Assembly (NCBI GenBank): GCA_008000375.1
Contig: SMOI01000315.1
Span: 1 to 36,072 of the forward strand
DNA from: Poteriospumella lacustris
Taxonomy: Eukaryota > Sar > Chrysophyceae > Chromulinales > Dinobryaceae
Direction: 5' to 3'
DNA length: 36,072 nt
Shown: positions 28,301 to 36,072 of the stretch, piece by piece
Position numbering within the stretch: the stretch's first letter is position 1
Layout: each line of letters begins with the position of its first letter
Made by a program: the position numbers and the translations under genes
The notes under the pieces: generated by a model
Seen by the model: only the letters and a program-made list of their open reading frames with translations
Database searches by the model: none
What the model was told of the DNA's origin: nothing

Positions 28301-28450
28301 CGTCTGGGCGGGTCTGTGTTCGTCTGTGCATCGCTGTGTGTGTCTGGGCGGGTCTGTGTTCGTCTGTGCATCGCTGTGTGTGTCTGGGCGGGTCTGTGTT
28401 CGTCTGTGCATCGCTGTGTGCATCTGGGCGAATCTGTGTTCGTCTGTGCA
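28301..28450 (+). repeat. 40-base minisatellite 3' of NAPRT
   Basis: A 40-base unit (CTGGGCGGGTCTGTGTTCGT followed by CTGTGCATCGCTGTGTGTGT) is repeated 3.75 times with very few substitutions. A solitary CATCGCTGTG also lies at 28096-28105, about 45 bases past the NAPRT stop codon. The GT-rich strand is the NAPRT coding strand; the array lies between NAPRT and the convergent uL4m gene. After it comes a (GGC)n/(GGT)n stretch to about 28495. Confidence 0.93.
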
Positions 28451-28521
28451 ACGGCGGCGGTGGCGCGGCGGCGGCGGTGGTGGTGGTGGTGGGTAGGGGA
28501 CTGAGAGGTGCGTTACGGCGG

Positions 28522-29599
28522 TTACGACTGCTGCGACTGCTTCGCGGCGAGCATCGCGCGGCCCTGCGCGACGGCATCGTCGTAGCAGGCGGCGGCGCGC
28601 TGCTGGATCTTGCGGCGGCCGCCCTGGCCGTACATGTACAGCAGCTGCGCCTGCAGCTCCTCGAAGACGCGCGCGGTGAGCACGAGCTTCTGCTTGCGCA
28701 GCACCTCGAAGGCGTTGAACTTGGTGATGTCCGCGGTCTGCAGCGCCTCGACGTTCTGCGAGGCCAGCGCGAAGTTGGCGGGGAAGGCGAAGTCGACGAC
28801 GAGCGCCGTGTGGTCGGCGACGCCGTGCGCGCGCAGGAGGCCGACGAGGTCCTTGGTCTTGGGCGTCTGTAGCACGGCAGCGGAGGGGTGAGCGACGGGG
28901 GTGAAGCGGGCGGGGCGGAGGAGGGGCGGCACGCACCGGCAGGTCCAGCGAGTCCACCAGCAGCAGGTTGCCCTCGCGGAACTTGGCCACGATCGTCATC
29001 ATCGTGCCCAGCGCGCGCACTTTTTTGTTCAAATCGATCGAATAGTCGCGCAGCACGGGGCCCATGGCCTTCTGGCCGCCCTTCCAGGCGGAGTTGCGGC
29101 GGTGGCCCACCTGGCCGACGCCCTGGCCCTTCTGCGGACGCGGCTTCTTGTTCGAGCCGCGGATCTCGCTCATGCGCTTCGTCTTCTTCGGCTGGCGCCG
29201 CGCGTGGCGAATGTAGCGAACGACGTTCAGAACGATGTCCTTGCGCAGCGGCAGGGCGAACATCGTGGGGTTGAGCGCGACCTGGCCCACAACCTTGGTG
29301 GGGTCGGCGAAGGCGGCAACGGCGGCCGTCGCGGGCACCTGCGACGGAAGAAGCGCGAACTGGTACTGATCGATGCCGTGCAGCAGGCGCTTCGCCTCCT
29401 GCACCTGCTCGTCCGTCTTCTTCACGAAGATGGAGGCGTCGGCGATGATCAAATTGGCGGGCACGTCGATCGTCGGCGCCGACGAAGACGACGCGGCGGC
29501 CGCCTGCGCGAACGGTCGCACGACGGTCGCACGCAAACTGCTGCTACTGCTGGGCACGGCGACCATCCGCCGTGCAAATGTCGATATCATTGATCGCAT
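28522..29599 (-). CDS. Mitochondrial large-subunit ribosomal protein uL4m, two exons
   Basis: Exons are 28937-29599 and 28522-28866, with a 70-nt intron (GTGCGT...TACAG, phase 0); the product is 335 residues. It is a uL4-family protein of the mitochondrial ribosome, lining the exit tunnel in known structures. The family signature is clear: KKPRPQKGQGVGQVGHRRNS, then WKGGQKAMGPVLRDYSIDLNKKVRAL, then the second half FREGNLLLVDSLDL / TPKTKDLVGLLRAHGV. The first 35 residues are Arg/Ser/Ala-rich without acids, a typical mitochondrial presequence, followed by a 60-residue linker as in other mitochondrial L4 proteins. The start at 29599 has a CACCATG context. It is divergent from the Sec14-like gene. 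Confidence 0.95.
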
Positions 29600-30154
29600 G
29601 GTGACTGCTGTGACTGCTCTGAGAACTGACCAGGGCGGAAGCGGAGGCTGTGTTTGATGGCCAGCGAGTCGACGACGGTGCAGGCGGAGGACGCAGATGT
29701 AGGACGGTCCTGGCGGATGCACGGCGATAGATGCGAGAGTGAAGCCGCCAGGCATTCGAAGCGACGTGCAAAGGGCGAAGACGAAGAGACGGCGGCTGGG
29801 CCCAGCGACTGCGACGGCGACGGCGACGGCGCTGGCGGCGCGACACGCAGCGCCGCTGTGTCGTGCCAGGGGAGGACCTTCTGCAGCAGGGCGCCCTGCG
29901 GACCTAGCGCGGTCCGTCCGTCACGCACCGACAATGTGTGAGTGAACGTACGAATGATCTCAAAGTGACAGAAATTGTTTGTTGATATATGCGCATCTTT
30001 TGTGTACCGCATAGAGTGAATATTTTGCCGATTCGGCGATCAGATCCGCCAGTTTCATGTCGACTACGCAGCTCATACTTAGCGTCCCGTGATTGCCTAT
30101 CACAACTCGTTCACAAGGAGGCAGCGGGCCGCCGAGATAGACTAGAGCACAGCG
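29600..30154. other. Divergent promoter region of uL4m and the Sec14-like gene
   Basis: The uL4m side is GC-rich with a (GACGGC)n stretch near 29810-29832. The Sec14 side (29935-30100) is distinctly AT-richer. Minus-strand open frames across the region are short and unremarkable. No gene or defined regulatory motif was seen. Confidence 0.6.
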
Positions 30155-31171
30155 ATGTCGGAGTTCGCAGAACAGCCGCCGTTCAACGCGGACGTGCACC
30201 TGTGCACGCCGCCGCCCACCGAGGACCAGCAGGAAAAGATCAAGCAGTTTCGCGAGCAGATCAGCACGAACCCGTTGTATGCTGAGCACGAGAGTTGGCT
30301 GACGAATCAGTGTCTGCAGCGCTTCCTCATCGCGCGTAACTACGAGTTGGATGCGGCCGTGAAGCTGATGCAGACGGCGCTGGAGTGGCGCACGAAGCGT
30401 AAGCCGGCGTTGTTCGACCAGCGCGAGGGCTGGCTGGAGTACATGAGCAAGGAGTCGGAGACGGGCAAGATCTACTGCCCCGGGCGCGACCGCTGGGGCC
30501 GCTCCGTCCTCGTCTTCGACAACACCGTGCAGAACACGCCGCACGTCGACGACCACATGAACTTCCTCGCCTGGAACCTCGAGTTCGCCATCAAGCTGAT
30601 GCCGCCCACCGTGGACAAGTACACGGTCTTCATCAACCTCGAGAACTTCTCCTTCTTCAACATCCCGCCCTTCGCCTCCACCCGCGAGACCCTCCTCATG
30701 CTCTGCAACACGTTTCCCGAGCGCTTGGGCCACCTGATCGCCTACAAGCCGCCGTACGTGTTCAAGGCGTTCTACGAGTCGGTGAAGGTATTCCTGGACC
30801 CGAAGACGGCGAGCAAAGTCGTCTTCATCTACGGCGACGTCGGCGAGGACAGCGCCAACGACCGCCTGATGAAGCAGGTCATCGGCGACGACTGGAAGGT
30901 GCTCACGGGCGCCGGGCAGCCCGTGCTGGCCAAGAACACCTCGCCAGGCTACGACCACGCCAAGTTCTGGCCCACGGTCATGCAGCGCTACGAGGCGCAC
31001 AACCTGCCGTGCTGGGTGCCGGGCCGCGCGGCCACCGCTGACGCGTTGCCGCCCCCCGACGCCAGCGCCGACGTCGCCTACGCGGCCGAAGTCTCTGCGG
31101 ACACCGCCGCTGCCTACGCCGCCGCGGCTGGTGAAGCAGAGCCCGCCGCAGCGACCCCCGCCGACGCGTAG
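30155..31171 (+). CDS. Sec14-like CRAL-TRIO lipid-transfer protein
   Basis: A single-exon gene of 338 residues. The CRAL-TRIO N-terminal helix bundle (about 45-80) contains WLTNQCLQRFLIARNYELDAAVKLMQ. The lipid-binding CRAL-TRIO lobe (about 100-255) contains RDRWGRSVLVFDNT, KYTVFINLENFSFFN, and FPERLGHLIAYKPPYVFKAFYESVKVFLDPKTASKVVFI, the hallmark gate and beta-floor segment of Sec14. The final 60 residues are Ala/Pro/Glu-rich and probably disordered. There is no signal peptide, membrane segment or GOLD domain, so it should be cytosolic. Phosphatidylinositol/phosphatidylcholine exchange is the usual activity of the family; the ligand here is inferred. It converges with the thioredoxin-like gene, with about 190 bases between coding ends. 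Confidence 0.95.
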   Translation: MSEFAEQPPFNADVHLCTPPPTEDQQEKIKQFREQISTNPLYAEHESWLTNQCLQRFLIARNYELDAAVKLMQTALEWRTKRKPALFDQREGWLEYMSKESETGKIYCPGRDRWGRSVLVFDNTVQNTPHVDDHMNFLAWNLEFAIKLMPPTVDKYTVFINLENFSFFNIPPFASTRETLLMLCNTFPERLGHLIAYKPPYVFKAFYESVKVFLDPKTASKVVFIYGDVGEDSANDRLMKQVIGDDWKVLTGAGQPVLAKNTSPGYDHAKFWPTVMQRYEAHNLPCWVPGRAATADALPPPDASADVAYAAEVSADTAAAYAAAAGEAEPAAATPADA

Positions 31172-31362
31172 CGCCGCTTTTCTTTCGCCGTTCGTGTGAT
31201 CGTTTCCGTTTCCATCTTGTCGCCCGCGTAAGCGCGCTATAACTCCGCCGCTGCACACCTCAGTGGACCGCAGGTAGATTGTCCTTGACACATTCGTCGC
31301 GTGATTGTGAGACGCAGAGAGGAGAGAGAGGAGAGAGGCACGTTGATGCGGCCGTTACAGCG

Positions 31363-31897
31363 TCAGAAGGTGTCCAGATGCCGCCACAGCAGCGTCGCGT
31401 TGCCGCCCAACATCTGCACCGTCGTTGCCGCCACATACAACACCGGTTAGCTCACTGTGTAAGCGCAGGCCTCGGGGCGGGCGGGGTTCGCGTACCTTGT
31501 TGACGACCCGGCCGCCCTCGCAGAAGACGAACGACGGAATGCCGCCCAGGCCGCTGCGTTCGTAGAGCGGCCGGTGCTCATCTATGTTCACCTCCACAAA
31601 AACGTACTCGGGAAACTCTCGCGCGTACTGTTGCACCGCCCGCGTCAGCGTGGCGTGCGGAGGACACCACGGCGCGGTGAAGTACAGCACCGTCTTCTGC
31701 TCGCCGCGCTGCTGCGCGCACAGGGCGAGCTGTTCTACGTTTTGAAACAAAAAGTAGTTGCTCGGTGCATCGCTATCGATTGCTGTGTTGCCGTGCGAGG
31801 TCGTCAGTGGCCGCATGCCGCGCTGGTTGAGGTTGGTCCTCGGCGCCTGCCTCACTAGGAACGCGCCGCGGCTACGAGCGAACACACCGCCAATCAT
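31363..31897 (-). CDS. Mitochondrial thioredoxin-like protein with CPPH active site, two exons
   Basis: Exon 1 is 31496-31897 and exon 2 is 31363-31413; the 82-nt intron opens with GTACGC and closes with GTGCAG. Splicing gives 150 residues and the proper thioredoxin end VVNK-MLGGNATLLWRHLDTF. Reading through would instead add an unrelated tail to 180 residues. Residues 1-35 are Arg-rich and acid-free, a mitochondrial presequence. The thioredoxin fold follows: TVLYFTAPWCPPH (70-81), FVEVNIDEHRPLYERSGLGGIPSFVFCEGGRVV, with cis-Pro121. The active site is C78-P-P-H81 instead of CGPC: the resolving cysteine is His. It could act as a monothiol reductase, chaperone or thiol sensor but should not be a standard disulfide reductase. 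Function is otherwise unknown. Confidence 0.88.
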
Positions 31898-32759
31898 CGC
31901 ACAGAAGACTCAGAAGGCAAAAGGTTGACTTGAAAGGGCCCAGGAAAAGCTGCACAAGCCATTTTCGAGTCTACTTTGGCTCCGAACGTCGCGGATCTTG
32001 AAGCGCTTGGGACCTTCTTCTCGCCGCCTCCGCGGCCCGCCACCGCCGCATCTCCTCTGCGCCCCAGACCCAGACCATCACAGACCATCACAGACCATCA
32101 CAGACCATCACAGACCCAGACACAGACCCAGATACACAGCTTCCTAAACCAGCCTCTAATGGTGACCCTGCTGTGTCGCTGTTGGCCATGCTGCATGCTT
32201 GAAGGAAGGGCTTACAAAAGGGAGGAAGGCACAGCACAGCGACACAGCACAGCGACAGCTGTACATCCGTGCTCACATGTGTTAGCGTCAAGGGTCGTGG
32301 GCTGTTGATTGACGACTGGCTCGTTCCGCGTCCTAATCCCGGGCGGTTTTATGTGCCGGCAGTCACCGCAACGTGCAGACCTTTTGGTTCGACTGCGAAT
32401 CACTCGGAATAAACGATCCTCGGTTCATTCGACATGGAGGACAGCGCAACGTCCGATTCGATCCAGCGACACCTCAGGAGCGCCAGCAACCAGCGCAGAT
32501 CCTTCAGTATCGCCCCACTTCCCGTCAACTGGACCAACAGCTGACGACTGAGCATCGAGCGGACCATTCGTCCTGTCCGCCGCAGCTAGAGATTCGATCA
32601 GGCTTCGCAGTCTTCAACGCGGTTCAATCGCACGCGATCGCGAGGCCTGTCGATGACACTTCCGCACGAGCCGGCCGCCAGACGCGGAGTCGGTCACGTC
32701 GCCAGAGAAGTGCGGTGGCGAGGCAGCGAGGGGCGGGTTGAGGGACAATAGACAACTTA
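31898..32759. other. Intergenic stretch without a confident gene
   Basis: This is the upstream region of the thioredoxin-like gene. It includes four exact 10-base repeats CAGACCATCA at 32071-32110, followed by CAGACCCAGACACAGACCC. From about 32150 to 32740 the sequence is lower in GC, with short open frames on both strands but no ATG-initiated one with a domain. I looked for a tRNA around 32320-32410, because of a CCCGGG/TTCGA-like stretch, and found no cloverleaf. Confidence 0.55.
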
Positions 32760-33170
32760 ACGACGCCACACGGGCCTCTTACAGCGACACAGGGCGACAC
32801 GCACACAGAGACACACACGATGCGACACACAGCGACACACAGTACGACTCTCACGGGGCCATACGTAGACACACACCAACACACACGGGACACAGAAGAG
32901 AACAGAGGGACGGGGCGCGCCTCACGTCACACGACACACGACACAGCGCGGACAGACGCGGCCCCATCGACGAGACACAGTAACCAACGCGACACAACGC
33001 GACACACACAACTGATGGCGACACCGCGGCGCAGACACGCCACGTGACGCAGGACGACGACACGCACGACACACGGACACAGCACAAGAGGGATGGGGCG
33101 CGACACCGCTCGACACGGTGCGACACGCGGGGGCAAGAGATGGGCGCCGGGGACACGGCGACACGGGCGA
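32760..33170 (-). repeat. GACACA-type array 3' of the lipase-like gene
   Basis: Degenerate GACACACAGCGACACAC units on the plus strand end about ten bases past the stop codon of the lipase-like gene, so its sense strand is GTGTC-rich. They are less regular than the other arrays, and the exact CACAGCGATG core is absent although CACAGCGACAC is common. Open frames across it on both strands are artefacts. Confidence 0.75.
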
Positions 33171-33181
33171 CACGGGCGACG

Positions 33182-35534
33182 CTACGGCGACGCGGTCGGC
33201 GACGTCGACTGCTCGCGACGAGGCGACGCCGTCGCGGCGGCTGCGGCGGGGGCGTGTCGCGGCTTGTGTCGCACGGGGCTGTCGACCGCGGCCGCCTCCG
33301 CAGCGGCGGCCTTCGCCGACGACGACGTCGACGCGTCGGTCGCGGAGGCCGCGGCGTCATCGGCGGCGGGCGCGGCGCCGATGAGCCGCCACAGCGGCGC
33401 CAGCCAGCGACCCGAGGCGCCGGGCCGCCAGGCGGCCGCGACGAGGCCGCGCAGCGACGCCTGCGACGTCTGCAGCAGCAGCTGCGCGCGGTGGCGCTTC
33501 TTCTTCGTCGCGCCGCGCCGCTTCGCCCCGCCGCTGCCGCGCGACTTGCGGCGCTGGCGACGCGCGTGCGCCGAGGCGGCGTCGGCGTCGGTCGCGGGCG
33601 GCGGCTTCTGCGTCGCGCGACACGCCGCGGCGTCGGAGTCGCCGGGCGCTGCGCCGGCCGCGTCGCTGGCGCCGTCGCCGGGGCCGCAGCGACCGCCGCG
33701 TCGTCGCCATCGCCGTCGTCGTCCGCGTCGCTGTCGCTGTCGCCGTCGAAGTCGTCGACGTCGTCGACGTCGCTGGCGTCGCCGGCGTCGACGTCCTCGA
33801 CGACGAGGCGGCTGCCGCGCCGCGCCGCGACCGTCAGCGCCGTCGCCGCGAGCAGCTGCGGCCGCAGGAGGCGGTCGACCTTGCGCAGGTAGCGCGCGAG
33901 GCTCTCGAGCCAGTGCGGCTTCGCGCAGACGCGCTCCACGTGCGCCACGTACGCGGCGGCCGCGTGGTGCGTCGCGAGCAGCTGGCGCAGCAGCTGGCGG
34001 CGCCGGGCGGCGGCGGTCTGCGGCCGCGCGGCGGCGGCGAGCAGCTCGCGCGGGTCGGTGTCGGTGCCGCCGCCGCCGTCGACGAAGTGAAAATCGAGAA
34101 ACGCCGCCGGCGCCAGCGGCGGCAGCGCCGCGGCGGCGTCGTCCGCGTCGCCGGCGAAGAACAGCGCCGCGTCGAAGAGCGCGACGAGCGGGTCGCCGCG
34201 GTTCGCCAGCGCCAGCGTCGTCGCCGCGAGACACGCGACGTCCTCCGCCGCCGCCGTCGCCGCCGCCGTCGGTGACGTCGCAGCGGGCGACTGCCGCGCG
34301 GCTCGCGGCGCCGGCTGCGTCGCAGTGGCCTCGGCGCGCAGCATCGCGGCTTTGGCGCCGTCGCCGTCGCTGTCGCCGGCGGCGGCGGCGTCGCGGCGCC
34401 AGCGCAGCGCCGACGTCGTCGCGGCGGCTGCGGCGCGTCGCCGGCGGCGTCGTCGACGCTCGGCGCGCAGAGCCAGCGCTCGCGGTGCCAGCGCTGCGCG
34501 TAGCTCAGCGACGCGGCGGCGGCGGTGGCGGCGGCGGGCGGCGGCGCGCAGCAGAGGTCGCTGTAGAGCGCGCGGAACGCGGCGTTGCCGACGGGCGGCG
34601 CGCCGAAGAGCAGCGTCTTCAGCGTCGCCGTCGGCGCGAAGAGCGACGCGCAGCGCCGCGTCGCCAGCGACGTCGCGAGCGGCGCGTGCGGCAGGCAGCC
34701 GCGCGGGAAGAGCGCGTGCTGCGGCTGCCAGCCGGCGGCGGCGGCGGCCGGCTGCAGCGCCGCGAAGCTCGTCGCGACGTCGACGGCGCAGAGCTGCGCC
34801 AGGCCGCCGCCCAGCGCGAAGCCGACGACGTAGACGACGTCGATCGGCGCATCGGCCGCGTCGCGCTCGGCCTCGAGGCGCTGCAGCGTCGCCTGCAGCG
34901 CCGGCCGCAGCGCCAGATACGCGCGCTGCAGCTCGCGCTGCACCAGCGGCGCCATGCGCGTCGCGGCCGCCGGGCGCCGCAGCGCGTAGAACGACGCCGT
35001 TTTGCTCGACGCGTTGGCCGCCGGCGCCGCGTAGAACGACGCGGTGGGCGTCGGGGCGGCCGCTGCGTCGCGCTTCGCGATGGCGGCGCTGAGCGGCTCC
35101 ACGTCGCGCGACAGCGACGCCTCGAGCGCCTCGAGGCCCGCGTCGCCGCCGAAGGCGACGCACAGCCGCCCCTCGGCGCCGTTGACGTAGACGCTGCAGC
35201 GCGCGCCGGGCACCGTCGCGAAGCGCTGCACTTTGCCGCTCTCGGCGCCGGCGGCCGCGGCGGGCGGCGCGGGCGACACGAGGCGCCAGCGCTCGGTCCA
35301 CGCGTACGCGCGGCGGTTGTTCGCGCGCGGCGCCCACGTGCGCTGCAGCAGCGGGTCGCGCTCGGCCGCCGCGTCTACCAGCGGCGCCAGGTGGATGGCC
35401 TGGTCGTCGGCGTCGGCGGGCGGCGGCTCGTACAGCGCCAGCGTCAGGCCCGTGCGCAGGTCGTTCGCCAGCGTCGCGAGCAGCGTCGCCTTGTCGACGC
35501 AGGTGCTCGCCTCGCGCGAGTCTCCGTCGCTCAT
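33182..35534 (-). CDS. Class 3 lipase-like pseudoenzyme, frame broken twice
   Basis: The ATG at 35534 opens a frame of about 365 credible residues with a class 3 (PF01764) alpha/beta-hydrolase pattern. It has RLCVAFGGDAGLEAL (near 123, like the VVAFRGT strand), IDVVYVVGFALGGGLAQLCAVDVA (231-254) and TLLFGAPPVGNAAFRALYSDL (307-327). The nucleophile elbow, normally G-H-S-L-G, is G-F-A-L-G: the catalytic Ser is Ala240 (codon 34815-34817), and no clear catalytic Asp or His follows. One-base breaks near 34432 and near 33684 shift the frame; credible coding continues after each (ALANRGDPLVALFDAALFF..., then GPGDGASDAAGAAPGDSD...). The total is about 780 residues. The end has a basic cluster (RQRRKSRG, KKKRHR) and an Ala/Ser tail. 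Breaks may be assembly errors in GC runs or decay. Confidence 0.65.
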
Positions 35535-35708
35535 GACTCACGGGGCAAGCTCATACAACTCGGTCACAGATGAGAAGGGTCCCCGCGCGGTGAGGCAGTG
35601 GGACACGCGGGGTGGGGCAAGGGGCCGGAGCGGCGGCTGTCGCTGGGCTCGGTCCGATCGGCGGCTGCAACGTGTCGGAGACGCCCACAGCGTTGCGGAG
35701 CTTCAGAA

Positions 35709-35885
35709 ATGGCCGCGAATCGCCCGCTTTCCGCACGTGATAGCCTCGTCGCCGGCCTCGTCGACGACCTCGTCGCCGCCGCAACGGAACAACGCGGAGC
35801 AAAGAGGTGGCGGACCTTCGTGGATTCGGTAGTTTTGATGATCTACACTGGAGAAGAGGAACAGCCTTGTACATCCTACTTCAAG
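35709..35885 (+). CDS. First exon of an unidentified gene running out of the window
   Basis: The ATG at 35709 begins 59 codons (MAANRPLSARDSLVAGLVDDL ...) that end at a good donor, AAG|GTATGC, at 35886. A fully read frame would stop 30 bases later. The peptide is helical and charged, with a hydrophobic stretch FVDSVVLMIY; no family is recognised. It is divergent from the lipase-like gene with 174 bases between start codons. No second exon is visible before the window ends in repeats. Confidence 0.45.
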
Positions 35886-35956
35886 GTATGCAGTACTATA
35901 TCCAGAGCAATATGACTGCAGATAGTTGTCTATAGAGTGAGACGCATGCACCGCCC

Positions 35957-36072
35957 ATCTGGGTTGTTGTCTGGGTTGTCTGGGTTGTCTGACCCACAGA
36001 CCGACAGACCGACAGACCGACAGACCGACAGACCGACAGACCGACAGACCGACAGACCCACAGACCGACAGA
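35957..36072. repeat. GGGTTGTCT and GACCGACA tandem repeats at the window edge
   Basis: Three imperfect copies of a 9-base TGGGTTGTC unit (about 35959-35990) are followed by nine or more copies of the 8-base unit GACCGACA from about 35999 to the end, one of them with ACCCAC instead. The array continues beyond the window. Where it lies relative to the new gene's exons is unknown. Confidence 0.9.

Noticed and set aside
28301-28450. Possible CRISPR-like array
   Set aside because: Direct 40-base repeats without spacers in a eukaryotic genome; a simple minisatellite. The same holds for the other arrays.
32290-32410. Possible second tRNA
   Set aside because: A CCCGGG stem-like stretch and a GGTTCGA occur, but acceptor, D and anticodon stems cannot be formed.
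33093-35573. Plus-strand 826-codon frame and minus-strand 896-codon frame
   Set aside because: The first is antisense to the lipase-like gene. The second is credible only in its middle part, after the first frame break.

Overview
The window is nuclear DNA from a GC-rich, intron-bearing, probably unicellular eukaryote. Evidence for this: spliceosomal GT-AG introns of about 62-82 nt (ten supported by frame changes across seven genes), a nuclear-type tRNA-Leu(AAG), a mitochondrial ribosomal protein, a GRASP-type PDZ protein, an NZF/ZUFSP deubiquitinase and Sec14 proteins. A short internal run of TTAGGG units suggests that telomere type. The lineage cannot be named from the sequence; a free-living protist is the best guess. 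Codons are so GC-rich that long false ORFs lie antisense to nearly every real gene.

Layout, left to right: (1) 1-1645, a damaged copy of the tail of the next gene, a lower-GC stretch with possible minus-strand exons, and satellite-like repeats. (2) 1646-2839 (-), EDR2_C/DUF1336 protein, divergent from (3) 3695-9267 (+), a two-exon coiled-coil protein of about 1,835 residues. (4) A run of minus-strand genes: fucosyltransferase-like secretory protein (9354-11029, frame broken three times), NZF+C78 deubiquitinase (11316-12896), Asn/Ser-rich disordered protein (13865-15079), three-exon two-RRM protein (16668-17915). (5) 18659-20845 (+), three-exon APC-family transporter. (6) 21935-22609 (-), unknown; 23433-24251 (-), DUF285 repeat protein; 24510-24589 (-), tRNA-Leu followed by partial copies of its 3' end. 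(7) 24871-25391 (+), single-PDZ GRASP-like protein; 26201-28049 (+), nicotinate phosphoribosyltransferase. (8) 28522-29599 (-), mitochondrial uL4; 30155-31171 (+), Sec14-like; 31363-31897 (-), mitochondrial thioredoxin-like with CPPH active site. (9) 33182-35534 (-), class 3 lipase-like pseudoenzyme; 35709-35885 (+), first exon of a gene leaving the window.

The genes form no operon or single pathway; this is a compact mixed housekeeping region. The most unexpected feature is architectural: almost every long gene-free stretch is a TGTGTC/TGTCTC-type repeat array lying 3' of a gene, with the GT-rich strand always the coding strand of that gene, and several arrays share the core CATCGCTGTG. I saw no virus, transposon, CRISPR array or obvious defence system. 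Two genes carry single-base frame breaks in GC-rich runs, so residual assembly error must be considered for them.
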